Origin: Pohlia nutans
Taxonomy: Eukaryota > Streptophyta > Bryopsida > Bryales > Mniaceae
Assembly (NCBI GenBank): GCA_022496805.1
Contig: CM040103.1
Coordinates: 3,986,001-4,050,000 of the forward strand
DNA length: 64,000 nt
Direction: 5' to 3'
Shown: positions 52,501 through 63,800 of the stretch, one piece after another
Numbering within the stretch: position 1 is the first letter of the stretch
Layout of the letters: the number at the start of each line of letters is the position of its first letter
Program-made: the position numbers and the translations under genes
Notes under the pieces: model-generated
What the model was told of the DNA's origin: nothing
The model's input: only the letters and a program-made list of their open reading frames with translations
Database searches by the model: none

Positions 52501-53574
52501 TGGAGGGCAGCTCGATGCCATCATGAAAACGTCCTCAACTATTCCCGACTCGGTGAATCTGTTCAGTGAAAGACTTCTGAAAGCTGTTGTGAATTTGATG
52601 GAAGCTTCAGACATGGATACTCAAGAGAAGGTCAGCTTCTACTCTCCTAACCTTTCCTAATTCCTGAGTGCTTAAACCCCTAAGCGTCTAAAACGCCCAA
52701 TATGGCCATGATTTGCATCACTGAACTTTGCAACGGTGCCATTTTCTCCTGTTACCTCGGTTTTCTGATTGCAATACACCATTTTAAAGCTCTTGTTCTA
52801 TACTACAAGATCAACAGTGTCAAACTGAAGTCATTTTCACACAAACAGATGATTTGCAGCGGAGTGTCCAATTTTCCTACATTACAGAAAATACTCAGTG
52901 GACGCTTAGGGGTTAACTTTAAAAATCTAGAAAGTTCACTTCGTAAGCTCATTGCCAATTATAGTAACTTCTCACAGTGCATGTTATTCCAAATTCATCA
53001 CAACAGTTTTTAAAAAAAATTGTGTTAATTTGGGATTTTAATTGAATTTCAAAAGAAAATCTTGATATCTTAATTACAATGTATTAATAAAAAAATACGA
53101 GAAATCCTAACCGTACCGATGTGATCTTCACATTGACATTTACAATTTAGCTTTGTACATCAACTCCATTTCTGTTTTTCATCAAAAAAATTACAACGCA
53201 TCTTTGAAATCAGTGTTGAATCGAGACGTTAAAAGGGTTAAGGATGTCTTTTTTTGTTTCTTATTTCTTCTATTTGAAAGGCCTTCCAGCAATATCTTCA
53301 CTTGCATATCGTATTTCTCATTACAAGACTGCTTTCTGGTGTGCAGGCATTGATGGCTGTCAGGACCCTTAGCGAAGTTAGTGATAGAGTTCGGAACACG
53401 TTAGTAAATGAATGCGGAGTAGAGGATACTTTAGAGAAATTGAGGCTTCAACTACATGAGTTGCAGGAGAATGAAGACCAAGCGGACTTCGCCAGGGATT
53501 TAGAAGCTTTGCGACAGGAAGTCGTGGACTCCATCTCAAATTCTAAGGACCCCTCCATCAGGGATGAATTGTAA
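49536..53574 (+). CDS. SIL1/Fes1-like nucleotide exchange factor, ER-targeted
   Basis: Seven exons give about 418 residues: 49536-49767, 50425-50516, 50709-50859, 51184-51356, 51700-51858, 52409-52630 and 53347-53574; all junctions are in phase. Residues 1-22 form a signal peptide (hydrophobic VCGVLAVVCLLSLIIVVVA then EDSE). An N-glycosylation sequon NVT lies at 29-31. The Fes1/SIL1 armadillo core is plain: SMESILHWAIGHSDPE near residue 75, LDKIGGLQPII and RTTSAWVLGKACQNN, followed by further armadillo helices (EEAVKALYAVSAVVRN). The chain ends SIRDEL; RDEL is a KDEL-type retrieval signal. It is expected to release ADP from the lumenal Hsp70 BiP and so drive protein folding. Inverted MITEs flank exon 6. 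Confidence 0.92.
49940..50191. mobile_element. Stowaway-type MITE in SIL1-like intron 1
   Basis: The ends CTCCCTCCGTCC and GGACGGAGGGAG are inverted. Inside it matches the copies in the NVL-like gene, in inverse orientation to the one at 15554. Confidence 0.88.
50907..51125. mobile_element. MITE family A in SIL1-like intron 3
   Basis: TTAACCCCTAAAAGGACCAAGG at the left and CTTGGTCTTTTAGGGGTTAA at the right are inverted. The interior matches copy 15246-15467. Confidence 0.9.
51937..52178. mobile_element. MITE family B in SIL1-like intron 5
   Basis: It is bounded by TTAACCCCTAAGCGTCC and CTTAGGGATTAA. The interior is a close inverse of 52672-52916. Confidence 0.88.
52672..52916. mobile_element. 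MITE family B in SIL1-like intron 6, inverted copy
   Basis: It starts TTAAACCCCTAAGCGTC and ends GACGCTTAGGGGTTAA. It is nearly the reverse complement of the copy at 51937-52178, with shared blocks such as CACACAAACAGATGATTTGC. Confidence 0.88.
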
Positions 53575-54470
53575 CTTGTAATGTAATAATACTTTTGATA
53601 GAATAGAATCCAGTTATCAGCCAAGGTAGGGAACCCATTTGTGTGAGGTTCCCACGGGTTGAAGTTATAATGAAAGTGAGAAACGAGATACTTATATGTT
53701 TTGTCAGTCAGATGATTTCATGAGATACATTGTAGATGGAATTATCAATTACTCATGTTTCAAGGGGTAGTGGAGGCTTGTGCTTGAAAGCCTACTATCA
53801 CAAACATCACGAGCTCAAGATCCTTACAATAGTCATCCTTTAGAGTTGGGCCAAGAAGAAAGTTTTGAACTGATGTTGAAATCATTGAAATAAAAAGAGT
53901 CTAAAAACTAGTCTATGCTTGCCAGCGTCCTGTCATTATTTTCCATACCTCACTTACCTTCCACCAAAGTTCCAAGTCCATGACCCACGAGGGGACAGGA
54001 CACTAGAATAAGACACTACAACACCCAAGAATAGTTCAAAAAAGAGGTTAGAAGTAGGGCAAAAAGGGAGATTAGATGAAGGACTACATGGGATCCCTCA
54101 GTTGCACATTTCGTATATAGTCCATTGAACAGCAATCAATACAGATGTACAAAGAAATTGAGCATCAATACTTTAACCCTGTTTACATTCTCTGCTCTAT
54201 ATATTGCATCCATGAACAGAATGCTGGTGACATATCAAAATCGACTTAACTTAGAAAGACGGTGTACAAAAATCCACTAAATTAGCTTTCATCAGCTCTA
54301 CAATCATTGTGAACATCTTCAGGATCATAGTGTAATGGCCCATACAAGCTATGTGCCCGATGACCTGAGCCAGGGGTCTCGGTTCCGTGTTAGATACATC
54401 TAAGTCAGCATGGCATTGAGATAATTTACACTTGTTGCTATAAGCAGGCTAGACTGTATACAAAGTGCTA

Positions 54471-57400
54471 TCAAAAATCGTCAATCTTGTCATTCAGTAC
54501 TGAACTCCTGTTCAGCCCTTCGTAGAATCTGGCTACCACAGGAAGAACTTTGATCTTGGATGGATCGAAACCAATGAGGCGCAGGCCTTGAAGAGATTTC
54601 ACGCGTGAAAGAGCCACATACACCATGCCATGACCGAAGGCCTTGGACAGATTGGTCTCCACACGGTCAAGTGTCATACCTTGGCACTTGTGTACACTAA
54701 GAGCCCAACCCAGCATCAGGGGAATCTGAGGGAAACCGCATAGAAACGGTTAGCTAATTTGATTTTAAATTCTAGGTCCTGGGTGATGAGAAACCCCAAA
54801 TGATGAGGCTGTGCAATGAAAACAGAGTTGATCGCATACAATTTGAATAATTACTGCCAGTAATCGGCCTGGGCGAAACATTCAACTTCGAAAGGGGCGA
54901 CAATGGAAGCCAACACTAACCTGAAACCTTTTGGCAATTTCTTTGTCACCATCAAAGACACTCCAGCTTTCAGGCCCCACCAACCTCTCAAGACCATCAC
55001 AAGCAAAGCGAACAATAGGCCATTGGCCAGGGGGGTCGCTTAATTTAACCAACTTCTGGTACTCAGCAGCTGCAGGGTCACCTGGTGCAGAAAATCCAAC
55101 CACGACACCTCTTGATCCGTTCACAAGCCCAACACCCGTCTCAAGATTCTTCAAGAGGATCACCTGCACAGTCATACAGCAATGCTCAACTCTTCATGCA
55201 TGCAGTAGGTTTTAAAAACAGGGAACTGGAATATAAGACTTGCTATAAATCAACCTGTAATAAGTACATTCGTATTCTTGTCCACGTCTTCACCAACATA
55301 AGGACAACGCGTTTCTGACAATGTTTCTAAAATCAACAAGATCTATGATGGTCTGGCATGCAACACTAAGAATAGTACATTTGAAGATTTCATTGGAAAT
55401 GAATGTTTCCCTTAGGAATAGTATAATAAACAGTACAGAGTGAGACTTTTACCTCCTAATACCTAGAACTGATGACTGCTAAGAAAGTATACTTCAAAGT
55501 GTTAAATCAACCTACTGAATATGGGACTTGAAAACGATAAGTACCTGAGCTCCCACACATAGGGGTTGTACCGCAGCTGCTCGGAGATTCTCCAACTGCC
55601 TTACGCCAAAATCGCTGTGGGCTTCATCTTTAGCTTTATATACAACCATATCCCCTCCTACAGATCTCAGGTTTTGATCGTTTTCACGACTAACATCCAT
55701 GTGATGAGGATACAACCTTGTCATCTCAATTCCATTTGATGCACTATCTGAAGAACCTTGGCATTGCATTAGGCGATGTAGAGTTGAAGAGGAACACACT
55801 CCACGACGGATCTCATTCAACATGTTCACAAACTCCATATCTGATTGCCGGAAAACATGGGTTAACTCCACTTGCGCGTCAAAGCTTTTTTGCCAGCAGT
55901 CTGCTTGAAATGCGAAGTACTTCTGAGGATTACTGGGCTTTACAGGCTCCAGCTGGAAGAAGTCACCAGTGACAATCAACTGAAGACCTCCCCACACCTG
56001 ACTTGGGCCCTTGACCCTCGTCTTCACACTTCTTGCGATGAATTCAAGCTTGTCAAAAAGTTCGCCGTCAATCATACTGATCTCATCGATGATAAGAGCC
56101 CGTGCTCTTATCCACCGAGCCTTAACTTCCCTCTTCTTCTTTACCTTCATGCACAAATTTGTCCACGTAAGTTAAACCTAACAAAAGTAAAATGGTAGAA
56201 AATAAAGCCCTTAAAAATTTAGAAAGTGACCCAAATATACACGTAGAGAGAATGTAAGTCAAAACAGCCTAGAGTTTGAATGAACTCCAACCAAAACATA
56301 ATGAACACGTGTCACCGACACCATTCATAAAAACCAAAAAATAGATAAAAATAACTCAAGTAACCAACACATCCGACGTCAACCCCAAGGTTAGCATGAT
56401 AGGAAAAACTGTACAGTGCATGGGTAGGTCAGTTCCACTTGTAGTTTTCAACAACAGCATCGATTATAGATATCGTCTGTGCTGACCTTTTCTGCGAGTT
56501 GCTCTTTGGTCTCATTGACCCCAATTCCAACTCCAGAAAATGAATGAAGTGTTGTTCCTCCGATTGCACATGCTGCTAAACCCGTAGATGCAGTCACAAA
56601 GACGGCCTCCTCTCCATACATTCCACGCAGTATCTGTAAAGCATCCTCCACAATGAAGGATTTTCCTGTTCCAGCGGATCCAGTAACAAAGACGGACTTC
56701 TGCTGAGAAATAGCCTTTAGAACTTCCATCTGCTGCTTAGAGGGAACCGGTTTTTCCTTCTCTGGTGCTGTAGGCATTGTAATCCGAGGCTCGTCTAAAA
56801 CCAACCCAACATCATTGACCAGAAATGAGATTGCGCATCTTTGTAAGCCAAACTTTGTAATTAAACTTTGAGGAGCGTGTTCTAAATAACGGCGTCTCCA
56901 TATGAAGGCATTGGATCTGAAGAAATACCAGTATTTGTGTTCGGCAGATTCCTTCGGTGCAATGGTGACGCGGATTCCTGAATCCTATTAGAATTTGATA
57001 AACCATAGCCTGCACAACAATAGCACATAAGAAAAACAGATGTGCATGTTCAGAAGGATCTAGACAACAACTGAATGATACGTATCCACCACAGAATAAA
57101 TAAATTGGAGTTCACTACGAAAACTGCCTGCCTAGCACCTGTCGATAAAAATCGTGTAATCCTAGTATTTGTAAATACCTGGTAATTGAGTGTTGAAACG
57201 TGTTGTTTCTGGTGATGTCTTTTGACTTTTAAAAATCTGCCAGGGTTCGGGCTCAGGTGAAGGTTTGAAGTAACCGGAGGACGCAGACATGCTGTTCCCA
57301 GGAGCTGGCCTCTTCCGAACTCCTGGGCATCTCCACTCTCCTACAACCTCTGTTGGCACGTTTGCCAACTTCTGTTGGAAACTCGGTGACCCAGAAGAAT

Positions 57401-57812
57401 CCTGTGCACCTCGATGAAACATCCTCGCGTTTCCATCATTGCTTGCAAGACTATCATCGACTCTGTCGTCCCAGCGAACATCTGCATTGGCATGGGAACT
57501 CTGAAAGTGCGGCCCCTGGTTCGAATGCTGCCACTCATCTGACGGTGGCCCCGCCCTCCACCCGGTGCTCGCACTGGTCAAGTTAGAATCTCCAGCCCAT
57601 GATCTGCTCACTCGCTTGTCTGATGTCGGACTGACATTGTGTGAGGTGCCGGGAAGCTGCGTTTGATGCAGTTTCTTGGCATGCAGCCGCGCCAGCGCCA
57701 GCTGCTTCTGTTGCATCATGCGAGACTTCTGCATTTCGGAGAGACCGCCCTGCACTTGCGAACTTGACACCGTGCATTCGTCATCATCGTCAAGCACGAT
57801 GACCTCCTTCAT
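54471..57812 (-). CDS. PIF1-family DNA helicase
   Basis: Six exons on the minus strand give about 706 residues: 57179-57812, 56929-57009, 56487-56794, 55545-56144, 54921-55163 and 54471-54725, all in phase. The start ATG 57812 (MKEVIVLDDDDE) follows a short open leader. Residues 1-240 are polar and disordered. The helicase core is complete: Walker A GSAGTGKS, ASTGLAA, Walker B LIIDEISM, LIVTGDFFQLEPV, ELTHVFRQ, then in the last exon VHKCQGMTLDRVE and VYVALSRVKSLQGLRL. PIF1 is a 5'-3' helicase that unwinds G-quadruplexes and acts at telomeres, replication forks or in mitochondrial DNA; no clear targeting peptide is visible. It converges on the SIL1-like gene, with stop codons 0.9 kb apart. It is not associated with the Helitron: it has introns and lacks a Rep domain. 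Confidence 0.93.
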
Positions 57813-59180
57813 AGTTGCGTCAATCGAGAAGTGCACCAGGAACAAGACGGAAATTAATTAGTTCGTATTGATCTACACCTATATATCTCCGAATCTGGAA
57901 TAAATATCCTTCCACCCTACCTGTACTAAGAATTCACGTTCTCGGATCGACCATAAGCTTCAGTCTAAATATCAAGAGCAGACATAAAAACCACTCGAAA
58001 AACGAGAGTTCAAAAACTAACGAACTCGGAAGCTTCGGAAAATTCCTGCACCAAAACGGTAAAAATTCTACTCCCGTTACCGATCTCATGAAACTTACAT
58101 CTCAAATTCCTCCGTTATGCGCTACACACAAACCCTGCACTGACCTAACCCCTATACTACAACCCTGTAAGAAAATCCTACGACAAACATCCCCAAAGCT
58201 CTCAATCGCGTCTCAGGTCGTCAAATTCTGAAAACTGAAACACGGCTCAAGCGCTTGCATGCTTGCTTTGCAACGTGCAACACACTTTCTCCGATTGCAG
58301 CATTTGCAACACCGTTGTGCTATCAAAACCGGTCACGAGAAACCCTAAGACAGGAACGAGCTGGAAGAACAGAGAATGGGAAGTAGGAGGCTCGGTATGG
58401 CGGGAGTTTTGGGCTGTTTGAACGATCGACTGGCTATGGGCGGTAACTTTCGCCACCTCGGATGCCATCTCACTCGGTTTCTCATCCACGTCACCAGTGA
58501 AGGTGAGATTGGGTCACACAAGTTCCCGCGTTTTATACTCATATTCAACACTAAAGGCGGCTTTCCATTGAGCATCTGCACTTTATGAAATTGGACGTTC
58601 CAACTTTTTTCATTCGTGTCACATTCAAAATCAAGAGGAGATTTAGCTAGGATTTTACGCTCTCGATGAACCAAACCTAAACTGCATATCAAACTCAGAA
58701 GGTCGTCGGTATGGGCTTTAGAGTATATTCGAGGGCATAGCATAAGACATCGCTTTTTAGACGAGCTCATGGGGATGAGGTATCCTATCATAAATCAAGT
58801 ACTGCTTGAGGAATGAGAAATGAATTAGATGAATGTGGGTTACGTGAAAATTTTCTCGTGATCCATAATTCCTTTGCAAGCCTTTGTAACCCTCCTTCCA
58901 CTCCACATGTATTTTGAAAGCAGTGATTGACGTTCGCATAAACCTCCCTAATGTTACAACTTTGATGGAATTGCTATATACATTATTAGAAAGGTTCTTT
59001 CAAGTCACTAAAAGGCCATGAAACTCTTACTTGAGCATAAATGAAAAGTAAACATTGATAAAAAAAATGTTCATAGAAAGTAATTATTGTAAGCATTTAA
59101 ATAACTAATTAAAGTTCAACCTATATAGAGAACAACTTAGAAATATAAAAATTTCAATTTCATTGTGTTTATAATACAAC
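57813..59180. other. Upstream region of the PIF1-like gene
   Basis: An ATG-led frame at 58489-58247 on the minus strand (MDEKPSEMASEVAKV..., ~80 codons) could be a leader ORF or part of a 5' UTR exon. No conserved protein is seen. The remainder to 59180 is AT-rich with nothing recognisable. Confidence 0.4.
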
Positions 59181-59679
59181 TGTCAGAGACACAAGAACTC
59201 AAGAACAAGAAGTGTAATGGTACACAATAGTGACTCTTAAGAAAATATATTGAATTAAATTAATAGTTCACTTGAACAAGATACAAGACAAGGCAACACT
59301 AAGAATTGCTCCTAAGCTGGTGTTGACAAGATTGAGGAGTCCCTCTTCTCGTCTCCTATATATACTAGTACCTGAAGCCCTTGAAAATGCTTCTATAGAA
59401 ACTTTTAGTAATCCAGGAAGCTTCTGACGAGGCTTCTTGAAGACTGTACAAATTTCTAGGAAAGTGTTGAGTACTATAGGAGGTTGTATAAGGTTATAGA
59501 AACCTATGAAAACTTCTAAAAGCTTGTGGAAGCTTGTGGAAACTTTAAAAAACTCGTGGAAGCTTTAAAAAACTCGTGGAAGCTTCTAGAAACTTGTGGA
59601 AGTTTTTGGAAGTCCGTGGAGGCTTTTAAAAGTTCTTGGGAACTTTTAGAAGTTTGTAGAAGGTTCTATGTCTGTGACA
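59181..59679 (-). repeat. Solo LTR with heat-shock-element-like array
   Basis: The segment has TGTCA...TGACA termini and flanks ACAAC and ACAAT (4 of 5 match), as expected for a target duplication. Read on the minus strand, the first ~280 bases hold many TTC/GAA units, including the perfect three-unit heat shock element at 59579-59591 (GAAGCTTCTAGAA). A TATA-like GTATATATAGG follows (about 59356-59366). This order, elements then TATA then R, is what a U3-R region would show. No internal retroelement sequence adjoins it. Confidence 0.7.
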
Positions 59680-59959
59680 ACAATCTTTCAAGGGATTCAA
59701 ACTATTTATAATGTTGAAATTTACTCTTTTAATGAATTTGAATTAATATATTGAAGTACAGATCTTGGTAGTTTCATTTTTCATTTTTGGGAGAAAAAAA
59801 TATTGCAATCATAGTTTAAGAAGGCCTTTGAACATTTAATGTTGTACATACAAAACTCGCAATTTACTATTTATGCACTTTGACAAATGCGATCATTTCA
59901 TGAGCAAATTTGGTTTAAAAAAAATTGGCTAAATAGTTTTTTAACAAACAACAATTTTT

Positions 59960-60480
59960 GTATTTTTACAATCACTTATATTGTAAAAAAAAAAATTGAT
60001 TTATTTTTATTTTATCTTTATCTTAATATTTTATTTTGTCTTGTTTTTTTTCTTGTCTTCCTTCTTGTTTTTCTTCTTGTCTTTGTCCTTGAGTTGTCTT
60101 TTTTTTCATTCTTTTCTTTCCATTTTTGCTTCTTCTTGTACAGCTGCAGATCCCACATTCGCACCAGAGTTTTTTTAAAAAAATTTAATGCTAATGGTAA
60201 ATTTATTTTTTTAGTTTTTTAAAATTAAATTAAAATTAAAAAATTTAGTTGTTCTTAGGATTTCACTTGTCATTCATACCGCTCAACCCTACCAATCATT
60301 CTTATAAAAAATAACAATAATAAAAATGATTAAAAAAATCAAAACAACTTTGGTGCGAATGTGGAATTGAACAAAGAGACAAGAAGGAAGACAAGAAAAA
60401 AAGAAAATATCAAGATAGAGACGAAATAAAAATAAATGAATTATTTGTTTACAATGTAAGAGATCGTAGAAAGACGAGAA
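59960..60480. repeat. Imperfect foldback with T-rich arms
   Basis: The left arm (to about 60172) contains TTCTTGTCTTCCTTCTTGT and CACATTCGCACCA. The right arm from about 60345 has the inverse, TGGTGCGAATGTGG and ACAAGAAGGAAGACAAGAA. Arms of roughly 150-200 bases are diverged. The apparent ORFs here are low-complexity. Confidence 0.6.
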
Positions 60481-60773
60481 TTGTTTTTTTTCAAAAAAGG
60501 TTTTAGAAAAAATCCTTCATGCGCCCAAGGGCCAAGTGAAATCCTATGATTATATGGTCAAGTGCGTAAATAGAAAATTGTGTGTTTTTTACAAATGGAA
60601 AGTTATAGGATATCAAATTTCATAAAAGGAAAGTCATTCAAGTCGTTTTAATATCATGTTTGAGCAAATGTTCTTAAAGAATTATTTTTGGTTTATATTA
60701 CTATGGAACTTTTGAATTTTACATTTTAAAATCGACCAAAATATACACATTAGTTATATAGTTGAATGTTACT

Positions 60774-60855
60774 CCCTTCATCCCATAAAACGGTGACGAA
60801 AACTACTTTGCTGCAAAGTAGTTTTCATCATCCTTTTATGGGACAAAGGGAGTAT
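60774..60855. mobile_element. Very short hairpin MITE
   Basis: ACTCCCTTCATCCCATAAAA at the left is mirrored by TTTTATGGGACAAAGGGAGT at the right. The centre, CTACTTTGCTGCAAAGTAG, is itself a hairpin, so nearly the whole 82 bases fold on themselves. It is a probable deletion derivative of a Stowaway-like family. Confidence 0.8.
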
Positions 60856-60859
60856 AGGT

Positions 60860-61785
60860 TTTAACATGTTATTTTGTACACCACAAAAATGAGAGGTGTT
60901 TGAACTAGTGCTTGAACTAAAAATAAAAAATTCACTATACTACAACAATCTTGAGGTGTTTCTCTTTGAAAAGATCTCCTACAATAGATAGAGATTTACT
61001 CGGATTGTCATGATTCAAATTGGGTTGGAAAGAAGACTCGATTTCCTATTTTGGGTATACCGGTATATTGTTATTTTTCAATTTAAAAAAATAAAATCCA
61101 AACAAACCATAAAATGGTCATTTGGGCCTTTTAGGGGTTAACCTCAACTTTGAAAATCCTAAAACCTCAACTTTGAAAATCCATAGAATATTATTCCAGT
61201 ATCCAAAATAATGAAACAACTTGCATTATGGTTCATGTCCAACTTCAGACTAAACCTTCACTTCCAAAGTGAGATCAGAACAAGTCACTTTTGGGTTTGG
61301 CCACCTTACAGCATTCATATTCGTCTTTAGAACTGAATATTCTCAACCAATAGAATTAGCTATAACTGAATCCTGAGAGCTAGCCAATCTCACGGCCACG
61401 AATTACAATGCATTTCAAAGTTCTAGATTATAATAGTTCCAGCGGCCATCTGTAACAGAAAGCTACAGCGGCCATCCATAACACAAGGCTCCGTCATAGA
61501 AGACTGGCTCTCCGGAGCATATAAAATTCACCGAGCCTTCAAAAGAGCTTTCAAGTCCGGTGTGTTGCATGAGAAGTATAGTGTAATAAACGTTACCGTT
61601 ACCTGGTAAGCAACAGCACGTATCATGTCCCTGGCTCTAATAAACATAATACCCTCAAAACATTCCGATCATCCCTCCTAGAAAATGTGTGACTTCTCCA
61701 AACAAAAAGAGATGCTCCCTCTAAAGGCATCCAACTCCTGTTCCGCTGAACTGTACTGTACAATTCCTACGACTAATAGTACGAC
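60860..61785. other. Intergenic DNA between mini-MITE and small gene
   Basis: A fragment of a family A MITE end (TTTTAGGGGTTAA) lies at about 61127-61141. Otherwise this is the likely 3' UTR of the minus-strand small gene and unremarkable AT-rich sequence. Confidence 0.45.
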
Positions 61786-62719
61786 CTATAAAGGTGATGA
61801 AAACCCTGCTCTCATAGCCTGTGACTTCCGCTTGGCAAGTTTCTTCTCGTTCGCAATGGCGCGTGCCTTTGCCTCCTGTTGCCGCCTTCTTTCTGCAAAA
61901 TCAGGAAAAGACGCTCCAAGTTAAGTTCCAATACTCAAACCTCTTTATTATGACCTTCTCTAGAATATTCTTCACACTTGTCACACATTCACACTATGTC
62001 ACAATGAAGACGTAATTGGGATCCCCAAGTGGTAAGATTAAAGAGGTAGAAGATAAATCCTCCATTCATCATAAATCAGTTCCGTTATACGTTAGACGGC
62101 AACGTTTTGGATCTAAACGTTGATGGCCAACGTACTTCAAGAACTCTCACCACATTACCGGTACATCCAAATTATAGAAAATCCTTTCTTAAGAAGACAA
62201 AATGTTCGTCTCCTGCTACTCTACATGGCTCTAGTGGTACCAATTCTATTCATTCCCATTTCATTTTTCGTTGCCTCAGTAGGACATGTAAGTATGACAA
62301 GTCATTAAGTTCCCTACAAGCACTTCAGTATTGTAAATTCACAATAAAATAAATAAGATATCCCGTTTATCTATGTCTCCAAATTACTAATCAAACAAGA
62401 AAAAAAAAAACATAATCTCTGAGTCATACAGCCGCTTCTTTCAAAATTAGAATGTCGACTTCTCATATGCGTTTATTTTCAATAGAAGAATTATTGAGCA
62501 ACCAGCTGTAAAAAGAGAGTAAACCAGCGTACCTGTAGCAACCGATTTCTCGACAATATTTGATTCCTGCGCTGCTTCGCGATCCTCCTTGGTAGAATGC
62601 GACAGTCGGTAGAGTCCCAGTCGAATATCGGCTCTCCAGTGCGCCAGTTTCTCACCAAAAAGCGCACTCGCCATAGTCATCTTCTTCCCTGCCGACTTCG
62701 TAGGCGAGCCACTGGCCAT
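61786..62719 (-). CDS. Small basic two-exon protein, function unknown
   Basis: Exon 1 runs from ATG 62719 to about 62533 (donor ACAG|GTACGC). Exon 2 is 61892-61786 (acceptor TTTTGCAG, stop TAG). The joined frame gives about 97 residues: a Ser/Lys-rich start, then FGEKLAHWRADIRLGLYRLS, and a strongly basic helical end (ERRRQQEAKARAIANEKKLA, then KRKSQAMRAGF). No signal peptide, membrane segment or known domain is apparent. The correct splice signals, phase agreement and upstream CT-rich leader support a real gene. Charged helices of this type are seen in small nuclear or ribosome-associated proteins, but no role can be assigned. Confidence 0.65.
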
Positions 62720-63673
62720 CTCCTACACAATAATTTATTTTACTTCAATCCGTCGTACCGTCCAACAACTTCCGCCAAACGCCAATGTCTGAAAATCAAG
62801 CCAAATCTCTAAGCCTCTTTCCTCCTTCAACTGTGAATACTTCCACACCAAATCGCTAATACAACATCAAGAACAAGAATATCAAGCTTTATTCAATCGC
62901 CAGTTCTTATTAAGCTTCAAGAAACGCGTGCTAAACGTCACTACAAGACTCCACACAATCCGATTAGCCTCGCTGGACTTTCATTAATTAATACAAAGAC
63001 ACATTCAAGAAACGTCACCAACTCGTGTAAGAAAGCTCTACACACAGACATACACACACGGCAATTACCGACCTCCGCCAAATTTAGCAAGCTTGAAAAA
63101 CAGGTCAGTCACTCACCAGCTCATAAGTTATGAGCAATGCCGTGGAAGTAAGTTAAGTTAACCTCCCCCGGTATAGAACGCCTCATCCTTATCCCGACAC
63201 CACAGCAGTGAAAGCAGTGTTCTCAGTTGACCTTGGCCGTGTGTGTCTGTCCACCGACGGAACGAGTCTGGAGGCGGGAAAAAGCGGCTATAGAATCCCA
63301 GGAAACAGAGCATGAAAATGCGAGATGAGCTGGAAATAGCAATGCAAGGAAGACGCAAGGGGATCAGCACACAAGCCAGGGGAAGCGAGAAGATGACTGT
63401 TCTTCTTCTTCTTCTTCTTCTTCTTCTCCCCAGACGAGTATACTGAGCTCGACGACGACAAGGGGAAGGTTCTAGGTGGCCCCGTGGAAGCTTCCAGGAA
63501 GGTGCTCACGTGACGGGTGATTACACGTTATTTCAGTTCTGCGGCATCTCCACCCGTTGGAGGCCACTGTATCAGCATACGTTAGTACCTGCAAAAATAG
63601 ATTTCGCTGAAAAAATGAGTAGTAAATCTGGAAAATAAGATTTTAAATTCTTTTCCCTGTGTTTTGCCAGGTA
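62720..63673. other. Upstream region of the small gene
   Basis: This contains a TTC microsatellite (about 63403-63426) and GC-richer sequence consistent with a 5' UTR or promoter. Open frames here are not convincing. Confidence 0.45.
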
Positions 63674-63800
63674 CTCCCTCCGTCCCAAAGTTATTGTCCA
63701 ACGGTATTTCTTTGAGCCAATTTCATTGATCATATTGTAAGAAACATGATTAAAAAAAGTTCCAAATTATGTCACTAGAATGATTGAAGAACATTAGAAT
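63674..63800. mobile_element. Truncated Stowaway-type MITE
   Basis: CTCCCTCCGTCCCAAAGTTATTGTCC and the following ~120 bases match the copy at 49940. Similarity stops near GATTGAAGAACATT, so the right half is missing. Confidence 0.8.

Noticed and set aside
54471..57812. PIF1 gene as a Helitron helicase
   Set aside because: It has six in-phase exons, no Rep domain nearby and no Helitron ends around it; it is a normal host-type PIF1.
59887..60222. ORFs rich in F and L around 60 kb
   Set aside because: Translation of T-rich foldback arms; composition explains the open frame.
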